Notes: generated by a model from the letters alone, not told the origin. A stretch of 64,000 nucleotides of DNA from Streptococcus moroccensis (GCF_030812835.1 NZ_JAUSTM010000001.1:62001-126000), one strand, 5' to 3'. Positions 36,420-46,727 are shown, counted from the first letter of the stretch. Numbers and translations: made by a program.

Positions 36420-36805
36420 TTATTCGTGAATTTCAAGGGGAAGGCCATCCGGATCAAAGAAGAAAGCCATGGCCTTGCCATCAAAGTCATCATACCGACG
36501 CCCCTGATGAGGAATACCTAACTGGTCAAACTGTTCCAAATAATCTGTTACAGAATTAACTTTAAAAGCTAGGTGCCTCAGTCCCGAATGCTCAGGATAG
36601 GGCAGGGCTGGCCTTGCTGGGGCATCTGGTTTGATAAAGAGTTCTAGGACCAGATTGCCCTGGGCAACATTGATAATCGTGTCGCCCTTGTCTGGACGAG
36701 GGTGTTCTGAGATGACTTCAAAGCCAAGCAGATCGACATAGAACTGTTTAGTTTTTGTGTAGTCTCTACTAATAATGGCAACATGATGGGCTGACTAAAG
36801 TCCAT
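36420..36805 (-). pseudogene. VOC/glyoxalase family gene, frameshifted at the start codon region
   Basis: From 36794 down to the stop at 36420 the frame is open for 124 residues and clearly encodes a VOC protein. It has H-H-V-A-I-I-S-R-D-Y, F-Y-V-D-L-L-G-F-E-V-I, H-S-G-L-R-H-L-A-F-K-V and F-F-F-D-P-D-G-L-P-L-E-I-H-E, including the metal-ligand His/Glu positions. No usable start exists in this frame: TAG lies just before it. The only ATG with a ribosome binding site (AAAGGAAAACT, ATG at 36805, 12 bases after the ftsK stop) is one base out of phase. A single-base deletion within 36794-36805 explains this. The product, if any, would need an unusual start. Confidence 0.75.
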
Positions 36806-36817
36806 AGTTTTCCTTTA

Positions 36818-39196
36818 CTATTCTTGTTGTAAAACCTTGCGGGGCTTCGTACCTTCTGCAGGACCGATAACACCAGCTGCTTCTAACTCTTCCATCAGTC
36901 GGGTAGCTCGGTTAAACCCAACTGAAAGACGACGCTGAATCATGGAGGCGCTAGCTTTTTGTGTTTCCAACACTAAGGCCTTGGCTTCCTCAAAGAGCGG
37001 ATCACCTTCTCCACCACCTGCACCAGAATCGCTGTCGTTATCCGATACTTCTCCAGGATCAAAGGCATCGTCGTAATCGGCTTCGGCTTGATTCTTAATA
37101 AAGGTCACGATATCTTCAACTTCTTGGTCCGAAATAAAGGATCCTTGCAAACGACTCGGGTGATTTTCATCGATGGGCTTGAAGAGCATGTCCCCACGCC
37201 CTAGGAGCTTCTCAGCACCATTTTCATCTAAGATTGTCCGTGAATCGGTACCGCTCGATACGGCAAAGGCAATACGACTAGGCACGTTGGCCTTAATCAA
37301 TCCGCTGATAACATTCACAGAAGGTCGCTGAGTCGCAAGGATCATGTGAATCCCTGCCGCACGTGCCTTCTGCCCAATGCGAATAATGGAATCTTCCACT
37401 TCTTTGCTGGCCACCATCATTAAGTCCGCTAACTCATCGACAATCACCACAATCAGAGGCAAGGGAATATGCTTTTCTTGAGATTGGCGGTTCCACTCCT
37501 CAACCTTGGCATTATACCCTGCGATGTTACGAACACCAAAACGGCTAAAGAGCTCGTATCGGTTTTCCATCTCGTCAACTACCTTTTGCAAGGCTCTGCT
37601 GGCCTTACGTGGATTGGTCACAACAGGAATCAAGAGATGTGGAATATCGTTATAGACAGAGAGTTCGACCATCTTGGGGTCTACCATCATGAACTTGACC
37701 TGATCAGGCCGGGCCTTCATCAGGATACTAGCAATGATGCCATTAACCGCAACGGATTTCCCTGAGCCAGTTGAACCTGCGACCAAGAGATGAGGCATGC
37801 GAGCCAAGTTGAAGGATTTGACACTGCCATTGACAGCTTTTCCTAGTGGAATTTCTAAGAGATTATCAGGATCGGTCTGGGCTTGTTCCCAAAGTTCCCT
37901 GAAGCTGACGGTTGCAATTTCAGAGTTGGGCACCTCAATCCCGATGAGCGACTTTCCTGGAATTGGCGCCTCGATCCGGACGTCCTTGGCGGCAAGTGCC
38001 AGAGCCAGATCATCCGATAAGTTGGCAATGCGGTTCACCCGGACACCTGTAGCCGGCTTAACCTCGTACTTAGTAACAGACGGGCCAATTTCAGCGCGTT
38101 CCACCGTTGCCTTGATGCCAAAACTTTCAAAGGCTTCTTCCAGTTTACGGATATTATCGCGAACAATTTTCTTCTCGCCAAGCTGGTTTTTGGGTTTTAC
38201 AGGTGGAAGAAGATCGATGGTTGGGAGTTTATACTGAAGTTGTGCTTTAGGCGTGAAATCCACCAAGACTTCCTCACCATCATCTTCAAAGGCTTCAGGA
38301 TCCGTCACATCACTAATCAGCTCTTGATCGGTCTCTTGGTCAAAACCTGCTGGTGCCCCCCATTCCTCATAATCATCATAAACTGGCTGATTGAGGCTAA
38401 TCTCTGGCTGAGGTTTAGGTGATACTGCCTTTTCAAATCCAGGAGGAAGAATCTCTCCTGTCTCCAAGTCAATTTGCCGTGATAAGTCTGAGTCACTTTG
38501 GGCCAACTCCTCTTCAGATGGCTCAGAATCTTCTAGAAGCTGCGCAGCCTCAGCCTTTCTAGCCTCAGCTTTCTCTTCCCGAATGACGGCTTTTTCTGCC
38601 GACCACTGTCTATAGCTCTGCCATTTCCCCAAAAGGAATTGGCTGACATCATAAAGACTCCAAGGGCTCATAGCCAAAAGACCGCCAAGAGTCATCAGAA
38701 CCGCAAACACATAGGCGCCAACATTGGCAAAGAGTGTCGCCAAGAATTTATGCAACACCCCTCCTAGAAGGCCACCGCCTGCAAAATAACTAACCTTAAA
38801 TTGACGCAGGTCCTGAGATAGGTGAGCCCAAAGGGTCGTCAAGGCATCGCCATTAGGATTTTGCGTCGCAAAATAGGCCTGGAACCCAAGTGCTAGACCT
38901 ACAAAAAAGAGCAGGAAGCCCCAAAAAATGTGACGGTTTCTGCGCAGCCATTTAAAGCCAAAGAGGTAGAAAACAATTGCTCCAATCGCAAGGTAAGCCA
39001 GGCTTCCCGCCACCATACGCATGAGGTTATACAAGGTGACTCCCATTGCTCCTAGGCGCAAGGCGGCAAATAACAGAATGAGGGTCAAAACAAAGCTAAT
39101 GACCATTCGATTTACAGCTGCCTGCCGAGCTTGTTCTGCCTTAGTTGGCCGTCTCGTTGTCTTTCCTTTTGTTGATTTTTTCTTTTGTTGTACCAT
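36818..39196 (-). CDS. ftsK: DNA translocase FtsK/SpoIIIE
   Basis: A 792-residue chromosome-segregation motor. A basic N-terminus is followed by four membrane segments (about 28-190), a charged, acidic linker, and the motor domain with Walker [10 protein letters not shown] and Walker [13 protein letters not shown]. The C-terminal gamma winged helix is [14 protein letters not shown]. It moves DNA through the closing septum and activates XerS/dif-type resolution. The VOC remnant follows after 12 bases. Confidence 0.96.
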   Translation of the reverse strand: MVQQKKKSTKGKTTRRPTKAEQARQAAVNRMVISFVLTLILLFAALRLGAMGVTLYNLMRMVAGSLAYLAIGAIVFYLFGFKWLRRNRHIFWGFLLFFVGLALGFQAYFATQNPNGDALTTLWAHLSQDLRQFKVSYFAGGGLLGGVLHKFLATLFANVGAYVFAVLMTLGGLLAMSPWSLYDVSQFLLGKWQSYRQWSAEKAVIREEKAEARKAEAAQLLEDSEPSEEELAQSDSDLSRQIDLETGEILPPGFEKAVSPKPQPEISLNQPVYDDYEEWGAPAGFDQETDQELISDVTDPEAFEDDGEEVLVDFTPKAQLQYKLPTIDLLPPVKPKNQLGEKKIVRDNIRKLEEAFESFGIKATVERAEIGPSVTKYEVKPATGVRVNRIANLSDDLALALAAKDVRIEAPIPGKSLIGIEVPNSEIATVSFRELWEQAQTDPDNLLEIPLGKAVNGSVKSFNLARMPHLLVAGSTGSGKSVAVNGIIASILMKARPDQVKFMMVDPKMVELSVYNDIPHLLIPVVTNPRKASRALQKVVDEMENRYELFSRFGVRNIAGYNAKVEEWNRQSQEKHIPLPLIVVIVDELADLMMVASKEVEDSIIRIGQKARAAGIHMILATQRPSVNVISGLIKANVPSRIAFAVSSGTDSRTILDENGAEKLLGRGDMLFKPIDENHPSRLQGSFISDQEVEDIVTFIKNQAEADYDDAFDPGEVSDNDSDSGAGGGEGDPLFEEAKALVLETQKASASMIQRRLSVGFNRATRLMEELEAAGVIGPAEGTKPRKVLQQE

Positions 39197-39218
39197 TGAG
39201 GATTGTTACTCTTTCTAC

Positions 39219-39752
39219 CTAAAATTTTTTCTTGGGATGACGGTCAACGACCGCTTGATGATTAGCCAGGGCCTTTTGGCCTTTACCCGTTAAACCATAG
39301 CCTCGGATATCAAAATAGCTTGCTAACGCAACTTCGGTAAGATGTGTTTTGATGAGGTCATCTAGTTCAGCTGATCTATATTTTGAAAGCCCTGAAACAC
39401 CAGAATCCTTTAAAATTGTCTTTTTGACAGTTGCTGTGATATGGTCCAACGAATCCACGGCCGTTTCTTTTAGGATATAACCCTCTGTCTCCAGTTTTTT
39501 CAAATGCGTCTGCCCATCAATCCCATAGGTATATTCGAGGTATTTTGGCATCACACTATCTGTCGTAAAGGTCCCAAAGGCAATGCGCCAAAGCAGGATG
39601 ATATCGCCTGCTAAAAGACCATCCTCTAACGGTTCCATGTTTCGTCTTGGAACAGGCTTAAATCCAAGAGTTTCTTCGGCTAAATCTCTTTCTGGAGAGA
39701 TATAGGGCTTTATAGGGTAGTCATCATAATAAGTCGTTTGTTTATCAGCCAT
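39219..39752 (-). CDS. Hypothetical protein with winged-helix-like repeats
   Basis: A 177-residue soluble protein, start chosen at 39752 (M-A-D-K-Q-T-T), preceded by AAAGATACGAAA. The family is not recognised. The segments G-I-D-G-Q-T-H-L-K-K-L-E-T-E-G-Y-I (about 79-95) and G-L-T-G-K-G-Q-K-A-L (about 151-160) look like wing/helix elements of small DNA-binding domains, but this is a weak inference. It lies 22 bases upstream of the ftsK start on the same strand, so the two may be cotranscribed. Confidence 0.6.
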   Translation of the reverse strand: MADKQTTYYDDYPIKPYISPERDLAEETLGFKPVPRRNMEPLEDGLLAGDIILLWRIAFGTFTTDSVMPKYLEYTYGIDGQTHLKKLETEGYILKETAVDSLDHITATVKKTILKDSGVSGLSKYRSAELDDLIKTHLTEVALASYFDIRGYGLTGKGQKALANHQAVVDRHPKKKF

Positions 39753-39901
39753 TTTCGTATCTTTTCTAAAACAGTTACCCTCTATTATACCACAGAAATC
39801 CACGGCTCTACAAATCAATGATATGGAATGCTTTCGGCGCTTGGTTTCGATCTTAGATTATGGTAGAATAAGGGCATTACTGAGAATCGAAAGGAATCTT
39901 T

Positions 39902-40687
39902 ATGAAAAAATTTATCCCCTTTGTCTTAGCAACAACCTTATTTTTAGGGGCCTGCAGTAAGTCCTCTGACCAAGAAACGTCAACATCTTCCTCAACCTCC
40001 CAAAGCAGTTCCTCTTCTGATACAAACGCCTTATCCGCCCAGTATGCAGAAGCTTTGAAAGCAGATTCGTCCGCTTTCCCACAATTATCTGAAACAGTCG
40101 CTGATAATGAGGCCCAAGTCATTCTCCATACAAGCTCGGGAGATATTTCGATTAAACTGTTTCCTGAGTATGCGCCGTTAGCAGTTGAAAACTTCTTAAC
40201 GCATGCAAAGGCCGGTTATTATGATGGGGTTATTTTCCACCGAGTGATTCAGGACTTTATGATCCAAGGGGGAGACCCACTAGGTAACGGTACTGGAGGA
40301 GAATCTATCTGGGCTGGCAAGGATGACAGCATCGATAGTGGCCGAGGATTTGCCAATGAAATCTCTGCCTACCTCTACAATATCCGTGGAGCCCTTGCCA
40401 TGGCCAATGCTGGGGCAGATACCAATGGTAGCCAGTTCTTCATCAATCAAAATACCCAAGATTTCAGCTCTCGACTAGACCCAGAAGGATTCCCAGCGCC
40501 AATCATTGAGGCTTACAAAAACGGTGGCAATCCTTCCTTAGATGGCGGATACACCGTCTTTGGTCAAGTCATTTCAGGAATGGATGTTGTGGATAGTATC
40601 GCTGCAACTGATACGGACGACAGTGACAAACCGATGACCGATATCACCATCAACAGCATTGAAATCGTTAAAGATTACGCCTTTTAA
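39902..40687 (+). CDS. Cyclophilin-type peptidyl-prolyl isomerase lipoprotein
   Basis: A 261-residue surface lipoprotein. The signal peptide ends in a lipobox F-L-G-A-C with Cys18, followed by a Ser/Thr-rich linker (18-~45) and a full cyclophilin domain: F-H-R-V-I-Q-D-F-M-I-Q-G-G-D (the catalytic Arg and Gln), G-A-L-A-M-A-N-A, and N-G-S-Q-F-F-I-N. It fits the SlrA-type lipoprotein that helps fold exported proteins and contributes to colonisation in pneumococcus. AAAGGAATCTTT precedes the ATG. Confidence 0.92.
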   Translation: MKKFIPFVLATTLFLGACSKSSDQETSTSSSTSQSSSSSDTNALSAQYAEALKADSSAFPQLSETVADNEAQVILHTSSGDISIKLFPEYAPLAVENFLTHAKAGYYDGVIFHRVIQDFMIQGGDPLGNGTGGESIWAGKDDSIDSGRGFANEISAYLYNIRGALAMANAGADTNGSQFFINQNTQDFSSRLDPEGFPAPIIEAYKNGGNPSLDGGYTVFGQVISGMDVVDSIAATDTDDSDKPMTDITINSIEIVKDYAF

Positions 40688-40692
40688 ACAGT

Positions 40693-40728
40693 AAAAAATT
40701 CGCTATCCTAGGGATGAGCGAATTTTTT
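40693..40728 (+). terminator. Bidirectional terminator between cyclophilin gene and pgi
   Basis: AAAAAATTCGCT / AGCGAATTTTTT arms around a 12-base loop, between two convergent genes. Confidence 0.85.
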
Positions 40729-40735
40729 ATAGCTG

Positions 40736-42085
40736 TTACAAACGGGCATTGAGTTCAGCAGACAAGTCTTCAAAGCCTGGTTTGCCAAGAAGGGCAAACA
40801 TATTTTTCTTGTAGGCTTCAACACCTGGTTGGTCAAATGGGTTGATGGCATTGAGATAGCCAGAAATGGCAATCGCCAATTCAAAGAAGTAAATGGCATA
40901 GCCGAGTGAGAACTCATCTTGCTCTGGCAAGGTCAAGTGCAAGTTTGGAACATCACCATCTGTGTGGGCTAGAAGCACACCGTCTGTTGCCTTTTTGTTT
41001 ACAAAGTCAACATCCTTACCTTGGATGTAGCCAAGACCATCAAGGTCTTCTGCAAATTCAGGGATAATAACATTCTTACGAGGCTTGTCCACACGAACAA
41101 CCGTCTCAAAGATATTGCGGTTTCCTTCTTGGATGAATTGACCAAGAGAGTGCAAGTCTGTTGAGAAGTTTGCGGATGATGGGTAAATCCCTTTTTGGTC
41201 TTTCCCTTCAGACTCACCAGCCAACTGCTTCCACCACTCGCTAAAGTATTGCAGCGATGGCTCGTAGTTAACCAAGATTTCAGTCACGTAGCCTTTACGG
41301 TAAAGGATGTTACGGACAGCCGCATATTGGTAAGCTTCGTTTTCAGCAATCTTGTCTGAGTTGTAGGCTTGACGGGCCGCATTAGCCCCATCCATAAGGG
41401 CTTGAATATCAGCTCCTGACACGGCAATCGGCAAAAGACCAACAGCTGTCAAGACTGAGAAGCGACCACCAACATCATCTGGCACGACAAAGGTTTCCCA
41501 GTTATTGGCGTCAGCTTCTACCTTAACCGCTCCTTTTTCACGGTCAGTCGTTGCATAGATACGCTTGTTAGCTTCTTCTTGCCCATATTTCTTAACCAAA
41601 AGTTCTTTGAAAACGCGGAAAGCAATCGCAGGCTCTGTCGTTGTCCCTGATTTTGAAATCACGTTAACAGAAAAATCTTTGTCTTGCACGTATTCGACAA
41701 GGTCAGCCAAATAAGTAGATGAGATAGAATTCCCTGCATAAAGGATTTGCGGTGCTTTACGCTCTTCTTTGGTTTGCAAGTTGGCAAAGTGGTGGTTAAG
41801 GAAATCAATCACCGCACGCGCCCCAAGGTAAGAACCACCGATGCCAATCACAACAAGGACATCGCTGTCTGATTTGATCTTTTCAGCCGCTGTCAAGATA
41901 CGAGCAAACTCTTCTTTGTCATAGTTTTCAGGAAGGTCTAACCAGCCAAGGTAATCACTACCTGATCCAGTTCCTTCACGAAGCAATTTATCAGCAGCAG
42001 TGACTTGTGATTGCATGTAGTCCACTTCGTGGGCACCGATAAACTTGTCAAGAATGTTACTGTAATTAAATGTAATATGTGTCAT
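40736..42085 (-). CDS. pgi: Glucose-6-phosphate isomerase
   Basis: A 449-residue glycolytic enzyme interconverting glucose-6-P and fructose-6-P. Motifs include [28 protein letters not shown], and [13 protein letters not shown]. The start at 42085 (M-T-H-I-T-F-N) follows GGAGGAAAAA. Length agrees with streptococcal Pgi. Confidence 0.98.
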   Translation of the reverse strand: MTHITFNYSNILDKFIGAHEVDYMQSQVTAADKLLREGTGSGSDYLGWLDLPENYDKEEFARILTAAEKIKSDSDVLVVIGIGGSYLGARAVIDFLNHHFANLQTKEERKAPQILYAGNSISSTYLADLVEYVQDKDFSVNVISKSGTTTEPAIAFRVFKELLVKKYGQEEANKRIYATTDREKGAVKVEADANNWETFVVPDDVGGRFSVLTAVGLLPIAVSGADIQALMDGANAARQAYNSDKIAENEAYQYAAVRNILYRKGYVTEILVNYEPSLQYFSEWWKQLAGESEGKDQKGIYPSSANFSTDLHSLGQFIQEGNRNIFETVVRVDKPRKNVIIPEFAEDLDGLGYIQGKDVDFVNKKATDGVLLAHTDGDVPNLHLTLPEQDEFSLGYAIYFFELAIAISGYLNAINPFDQPGVEAYKKNMFALLGKPGFEDLSAELNARL

Positions 42086-42286
42086 TTTTTCCTCCATACG
42101 GGTTATTCGCTTTATATCATACCGCTTTATGGCATTTTTTTCAATCAATTACTCTAATTTGTTACATTTTTCGCAATCCTTTCATTTCCTTTTCACTCAT
42201 TTTCCTAAATCCTCTTGATTACAGGCTTGAATTACTCTTTGAAATCCTTTACAATGGTTTATAAAGGAAAGACAGAAGGAGTGCAC

Positions 42287-42931
42287 ATGGTAAAAGCTAT
42301 TATTTTTGACATGGACGGTGTCATTGTAGATTCAGAATATATTTTCTTAACAACCAAGACACAATTGTTACAAGACAAGGGGATTGAGACCGACGAAACC
42401 TACCAATACCAATTCATGGGAACAACCTTCCAATACATGTGGCAAGTGATGAAGGAAGAATGCCAGTTGAGCGAGAGCGTTGAAGATCTCATTAGCGAAA
42501 TGAATGCACGTCGCGAAGCCATGATGGCCTCTAATGGTGTTCGCGCTATCAAAGGTGCCCAGCAACTCATCAAGTCTCTCTATGATCTTGGTTACCCGCT
42601 TGCAGTGGCTTCCTCGTCCCCTAAGCATGAAATCGAGCGCAACCTTCAAGCACTTGGATTAACGCCCTACTTTCAGTTTTTAGTTAGCGGAGAGGAAGTG
42701 GCGCATTCCAAGCCAGAACCTGATGTCTTCTTACGAGCGGCCTCCCTCCTTCAAACCGATCCCAAAGATTGCTTAGTATTTGAAGACACTAAAAATGGCA
42801 GCCTCGCGGCCAAGGCTGCCGGTATGACCTGCATTGGATTTGCTAACCCTGACTATCCTGCCCAAGATTTAACCGCCTGTGACCTCGTCGTGTCTGACTA
42901 CAGCAAGCTTGATTTATCATTGATGAAATAG
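42287..42931 (+). CDS. HAD family hydrolase, beta-phosphoglucomutase-like
   Basis: A 214-residue HAD phosphatase/mutase. Motif I is F-D-M-D-G-V-I-V-D-S-E (D9, D11), motif II V-A-S-S-S-P, motif III K-P-E-P-D (Lys about 145), and motif IV V-F-E-D-T-K-N-G. The cap domain is helical (residues 15-~85), as in beta-PGM and pseudouridine/sugar phosphatases. The substrate is not determinable. AGAAGGAGTGCAC precedes the ATG at 42287. It is divergent from pgi. Confidence 0.88.
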   Translation: MVKAIIFDMDGVIVDSEYIFLTTKTQLLQDKGIETDETYQYQFMGTTFQYMWQVMKEECQLSESVEDLISEMNARREAMMASNGVRAIKGAQQLIKSLYDLGYPLAVASSSPKHEIERNLQALGLTPYFQFLVSGEEVAHSKPEPDVFLRAASLLQTDPKDCLVFEDTKNGSLAAKAAGMTCIGFANPDYPAQDLTACDLVVSDYSKLDLSLMK

Positions 42932-42938
42932 ACCTTTA

Positions 42939-42974
42939 AATCCCTGATTTCAGTGCAATCAGGGATTCTTTTTA
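42939..42974 (+). terminator. Terminator between HAD gene and mtnN
   Basis: AATCCCTGATT / AATCAGGGATT stem followed by CTTTTT, overlapping the mtnN stop region. Confidence 0.8.
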
Positions 42975-43664
42975 TATTAAGGTTTCTAAAAAGCGAATAA
43001 GCACTTGAGCTGAGCGTTTGCCAGCCTCGATGACAAATTGATCGAAACTGATATTAGCATCGTGGCTTGCCGTATCACTCATGGCACGAATGACAAGGAA
43101 GGGCTTCCCAACACTGTGAGCAGCCTGGGCAACGGCCGCGCCTTCCATCTCAACGGCCAGCACTTCTGGAAAGTGCTGTTTGATCTGGTCGATTTTATCT
43201 TGTCCTGCGATAAAGCTGTCACTAGTCGTGATTAAGCCAACAGCTGTATTCATCCCAAAGGATGACAGAACTTTTTTCATTTCAGCCATAAAGTAAGGGC
43301 TGGACTCAAAATACAGGGGCTGAGCAGACATTTGGCCATAAGCGTAACCAAAGGCAGTCAGGTCCACATCGTGATAGGCCAAACGATCAGCCACTACCAC
43401 ATCACTGACTTGCAGGCCTTTAGCCACAGCACCGGCTGACCCGGTATTAATAACGGCATCGACCTGGTAATAGTCTGCCAGAATCGCCACACTCATGGCA
43501 GACATGACCTTACCAACACCGCTCTCTACGAGCACCACTTCGTGGCGGCCAATATGGCCGGCATGGTAAACCTTGCCTAAGTGCAGTTGCTTTTGCCCAT
43601 CTTGCAGTACCTCAAGTAAGGCCTTGAGTTCTTCTTCCATGGCCGCAATAATTCCAATTTTCAA
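42972..43664 (-). CDS. mtnN: 5'-methylthioadenosine/S-adenosylhomocysteine nucleosidase
   Basis: A 230-residue nucleosidase that feeds the activated-methyl cycle and AI-2 synthesis. Features are I-G-I-I-A-A-M-E-E-E-L, G-S-A-G-A-V-A-K-G, and V-E-M-E-G-A-A-V-A-Q plus S-D-T-A (catalytic Asp). The start is a TTG at 43664, with AGGAGAAAACCA immediately upstream. It is the last gene of the NUDIX-membrane protein-mtnN operon. Confidence 0.93.
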   Translation of the reverse strand: MKIGIIAAMEEELKALLEVLQDGQKQLHLGKVYHAGHIGRHEVVLVESGVGKVMSAMSVAILADYYQVDAVINTGSAGAVAKGLQVSDVVVADRLAYHDVDLTAFGYAYGQMSAQPLYFESSPYFMAEMKKVLSSFGMNTAVGLITTSDSFIAGQDKIDQIKQHFPEVLAVEMEGAAVAQAAHSVGKPFLVIRAMSDTASHDANISFDQFVIEAGKRSAQVLIRFLETLI

Positions 43665-43674
43665 TGGTTTTCTC

Positions 43675-43977
43675 CTATAAATACAAAATGGCAAAGACAA
43701 GAGCGATGGCCAAGAGGATCAAAACAAACAGAATTTGATTGAGTTTGCTTTGAAAACCACTGCGCTTTTCGTTTTCAAGACGCCGGCTTTTTTTAATACT
43801 TGGTTCGACTTGAATCGGTCTCGTTTCATCAAGATTAGAAGACCCTGACTGAAAACGATTCAAATCTCTCCGGTCAAAGTGTATTTCCTTGGTCGCTTGA
43901 TCATCTGACCAACCTTCATAACCCTGCTCTCGCCTTGCTTGTTCAATCATTTCATCTGTTAGTAAAGGCTTGCCCAT
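43675..43977 (-). CDS. Small C-terminally anchored membrane protein
   Basis: A 100-residue protein with a charged, hydrophilic N-terminal part (M-G-K-P-L-L-T-D-E-M-I-E-Q-A-R-R-E) and a single hydrophobic segment at the C-terminus (about 82-99). It is conserved between the NUDIX gene and mtnN in streptococci; function unknown. The start at 43977 follows GAGGTGATCGCC and overlaps the NUDIX gene by 26 bases. Confidence 0.75.
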   Translation of the reverse strand: MGKPLLTDEMIEQARREQGYEGWSDDQATKEIHFDRRDLNRFQSGSSNLDETRPIQVEPSIKKSRRLENEKRSGFQSKLNQILFVLILLAIALVFAILYL

Positions 43978-44530
43978 GGCGATCACCTCTCATTAATTCA
44001 TAATATTGGATGCCCATGATGGTCTTGGCATCACAAATGTCCCCAGACTGAATAGCTGTTTTAGCTTCTTCCAAAGTCATTTCAATGAGCTCAATGGTCT
44101 CATCCGCATCCTGCTCCCGCGGGTTCTCGACCTTAATCAAGTTCTCCGCCAGGTAAAGCCGAATCCGTTCGTTACAAAAACCGATAGCGGAGTAAAAATC
44201 ATATAAAAGCTCCAGCTTGTCTGTGGTATAACCTGTTTCTTCCTCAAGCTCCCGCAAAGCCGCTGCTTCTTCACTGCCCGCTTCACCAACCTCAAGCTTC
44301 CCTGCTGGAATCTCTAAGCTCACCCGCTCGATGGCCTTGCGGTATTGCTTGACCAAGAGCAGCTTGCCATCAGGGGTAATGGCGAGGGTCGCTACGGCTC
44401 CCTTGTGGAACACTAATTCGCGCTGAGCCTGTCCGAGACCATTTGGCAATTCGACCTCATCAACAGCCACGGTAAAGATATGGCCCTTAAAAATCTCTTG
44501 ACGAGACAGCGTTTTTTCTTCAAAATTCAT
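43952..44530 (-). CDS. NUDIX hydrolase (ADP-ribose pyrophosphatase type)
   Basis: A 192-residue enzyme with the Nudix box A-G-K-L-E-V-G-E ... R-E-L-E-E-E-T-G-Y. Nine residues separate the box glutamate and R-E instead of the textbook seven, as in other streptococcal relatives remembered. It probably splits ADP-ribose to AMP and ribose-5-phosphate. It overlaps the next gene by 26 bases. In pneumococcus this gene directly follows glmU; here a regulator/ABC cassette separates them. Confidence 0.9.
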   Translation of the reverse strand: MNFEEKTLSRQEIFKGHIFTVAVDEVELPNGLGQAQRELVFHKGAVATLAITPDGKLLLVKQYRKAIERVSLEIPAGKLEVGEAGSEEAAALRELEEETGYTTDKLELLYDFYSAIGFCNERIRLYLAENLIKVENPREQDADETIELIEMTLEEAKTAIQSGDICDAKTIMGIQYYELMRGDRHGQAFTNR

Positions 44531-44625
44531 GAGACACTTTTGCTCCTCTAACTACATCTACCATTGATTCTACTACAAAAGCAGCAAAAAAGCCATTCTT
44601 CACCCACTCTCTCACTTTCCCACAG

Positions 44626-44652
44626 AAAAAATCCCGCCCTAGCGAGATTTTT
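44626..44652 (-). terminator. Terminator after the ABC permease gene
   Basis: AAAAAATC-c-CGC / GCG-a-GATTTTTT stem, five bases after the stop. Confidence 0.75.
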
Positions 44653-44657
44653 TACGA

Positions 44658-45446
44658 TTAAGCTTGAATATCACGGCGGCGCATAATGGCAAAGGCAGCT
44701 GCGAGTGACAGTAAGATCACTAAAATAGCAGTGCCAACCAAAGACCAGTCCAAGTCCGTCTTGCTGAAAACATCTGCTCCGTTGGCATAATAATAGGGCG
44801 TCAGGTATTTGAGCTTATCCAAGTCAGGGACAATACGCACCATCAAATCCATAGCATAGAGTAGCAGGGTCAAGCCTAGGGCAGCTCCCATCTGTTTGCG
44901 GTGGCTGAGGCTGGAAATGAGGAAACCGATTGTCATCAACTCGACCTGCATCAAAAAAGCGAGCAGGTGATAGCCGACAAAGTGGTCATAGGAAAAATCC
45001 ATTTTCATTTGCCAAATCGCTAGAAGCTCAAAACCAACACAAATCAGATTAAAGCATAGCAAGGCGATGAGCAAACTGAGGTATTTCCCAAAAATAATCC
45101 GAGTGCGGCTGTGGGGCAAGGTATAGAGAAACTCACTAGTGTGGCCTTCTTCTTCCTTGGAAAGGCTACCTGCACCAAGCATACTGGCAAACAGGCCTGC
45201 ACCAAGCCCAAACATGAGCGCGATCTCCGTTGCAAAGTAGCCATCCAGCGTCGCTAAGCTCACCTTATCAAGCCCCAGAGCCTTGGTCATCTCGCCCATA
45301 TTGGCGTACATGTCCGCTACATTGGATAGACTGCCCTCAACACTCTTATATAGAATGATACAACCCCAGCAAATGAAGCCCACAGAGAGCGACCAAATCA
45401 TTAAGCTTTTAAAGGTTTGTTTCAGTTCATGCGTCACTAAAATCAT
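44658..45446 (-). CDS. ABC-2 type permease
   Basis: A 262-residue membrane protein with six hydrophobic segments and the ABC-2 pattern (G-A-G-S-L-S-K-E-E-E-G-H-T-S-E-F-L-Y-T-L-P near 92-112, a coupling-helix region facing the ATPase). It ends in a short basic tail (M-R-R-R-D-I-Q-A). The ATG overlaps the ATPase stop (ATGA). The substrate is unknown; such pairs often export peptides or lipids, or confer bacteriocin/antibiotic tolerance. Confidence 0.88.
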   Translation of the reverse strand: MILVTHELKQTFKSLMIWSLSVGFICWGCIILYKSVEGSLSNVADMYANMGEMTKALGLDKVSLATLDGYFATEIALMFGLGAGLFASMLGAGSLSKEEEGHTSEFLYTLPHSRTRIIFGKYLSLLIALLCFNLICVGFELLAIWQMKMDFSYDHFVGYHLLAFLMQVELMTIGFLISSLSHRKQMGAALGLTLLLYAMDLMVRIVPDLDKLKYLTPYYYANGADVFSKTDLDWSLVGTAILVILLSLAAAFAIMRRRDIQA

Positions 45447-46276
45447 TTTGCTCCCTCCTCGTAATAATGCATAAAAAGCTCTTCTAGCGTTGGTTCTTCC
45501 ACCAGAAAATCATCAGGTGCTTCCGTGACTAATCGCTCCAACAATTCAGCACTAGTCCCATTATAGGAGAAACTCTCTTGCTGACCGCCTTTCCATAAGG
45601 TCACTCGTTTGTTTTGACTGCGGGTCAGGCTTTCTACGGTGTCGATCGTAAGGATCCGCCCTTCCTTGATGATTGCCAGACGGTCGTAATTATTTTTAAC
45701 CTCTGACAGATTGTGAGACGACAAGAAACAGGTGCTGCCGGCTGCGCAAGCCTCCTTGACCAGACTGAAAAAACGTTCCTGCATCAGGGGGTCAAGACCT
45801 GAGGTCGGCTCATCCAAGATGAGCAGCTGAGGCTTGTGTTGGAGCGCACAGACGATGGACACTTTCTTGCGATTTCCCAGAGACAGGTCTTGAATCTTCT
45901 TATCTACAGGCACTTCTAAAATGCGACAGAGCCGTTTTGCCTCTTGGCTGCAATCCTTGCGGTGGGATTTGGCGGCAAATGCAATGACATCCTTAACCTT
46001 CATCTGAGGGTAAAACATGGCTTCAGATGGCATATAACCGATCTGGTTCAAGCATTCTGTCAAGGACTCATAGCGATCATTAAACAGGTTAAACTGACCC
46101 GAAGTCGCCTTGATTAGACCTAAGAGACAGCGAATAGTAGTGGATTTACCAGAACCATTGGACCCTAAAAAACCAAAAATCTCGCCTTTGTTAACCGTAA
46201 GGGAAACATCCTCTATCGCCATATGTTTGCCGTAATATTTCTTGAGCTGGCTAATCGCAATAATCGTTTCAGACAT
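45443..46276 (-). CDS. ABC transporter ATP-binding protein
   Basis: A 277-residue ATPase: Walker A G-S-N-G-S-G-K-S-T, signature L-S-L-G-N-R-K-K (variant of LSGGQ), Walker B L-L-I-L-D-E-P-T-S-G-L-D-P, and H-loop S-S-H-N-L-S-E. The C-terminal ~70 residues are the regulatory extension usual in this subfamily. It overlaps the DUF3021-like gene by 8 bases and the permease by 4, so all four genes of the cassette are translationally coupled. Confidence 0.93.
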   Translation of the reverse strand: MSETIIAISQLKKYYGKHMAIEDVSLTVNKGEIFGFLGSNGSGKSTTIRCLLGLIKATSGQFNLFNDRYESLTECLNQIGYMPSEAMFYPQMKVKDVIAFAAKSHRKDCSQEAKRLCRILEVPVDKKIQDLSLGNRKKVSIVCALQHKPQLLILDEPTSGLDPLMQERFFSLVKEACAAGSTCFLSSHNLSEVKNNYDRLAIIKEGRILTIDTVESLTRSQNKRVTLWKGGQQESFSYNGTSAELLERLVTEAPDDFLVEEPTLEELFMHYYEEGAK

Positions 46277-46727
46277 CCTTCTTCTCCTTTCCTTGTTTAT
46301 AAGTCTTCAACAGCTGGTTGAGTTGTTTACTGTCAATATGACGTTTTATTTTATTGTTGATATAAACGCCCCAGTAGCAAAATAACTGATAGGTTCCAAA
46401 ACCGACTAAAACAGAAAGACTGCCTTGAAACCAATTGAGCCAGTTAGCTGCTATCATGTACAAGACAGAGCAGGTGAGCGCTGATAGCCACCATTTCCCT
46501 GTCAACTGATCGGCTGCTTCATCAAAATTGGCAAAAATGTAGACTTCAATGTGGTTAATCGTCCAAGCCAGAAGGACGATTTGGGCTAATTGGATTAGGT
46601 TAATCTCATATTTCTGCTGATTAATCAAAAAGATAGCGATATAAAAGAGATGGCAAATGCTGTAAATACCTGCCTTGTACTTAATGCCGATTTCTTGACT
46701 TAAAACATGTTTCCACTTAGTCTTCAT
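46269..46727 (-). CDS. DUF3021-like membrane protein
   Basis: A 152-residue protein with four hydrophobic segments (about 17-33, 43-58, 78-96, 103-119) and a basic C-terminal tail. DUF3021 proteins typically follow a LytTR regulator gene and act as a membrane partner or inhibitor; here the same order holds. The start at 46727 is inside the regulator's last codons (11-base overlap). Confidence 0.65.
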   Translation of the reverse strand: MKTKWKHVLSQEIGIKYKAGIYSICHLFYIAIFLINQQKYEINLIQLAQIVLLAWTINHIEVYIFANFDEAADQLTGKWWLSALTCSVLYMIAANWLNWFQGSLSVLVGFGTYQLFCYWGVYINNKIKRHIDSKQLNQLLKTYKQGKEKKDV

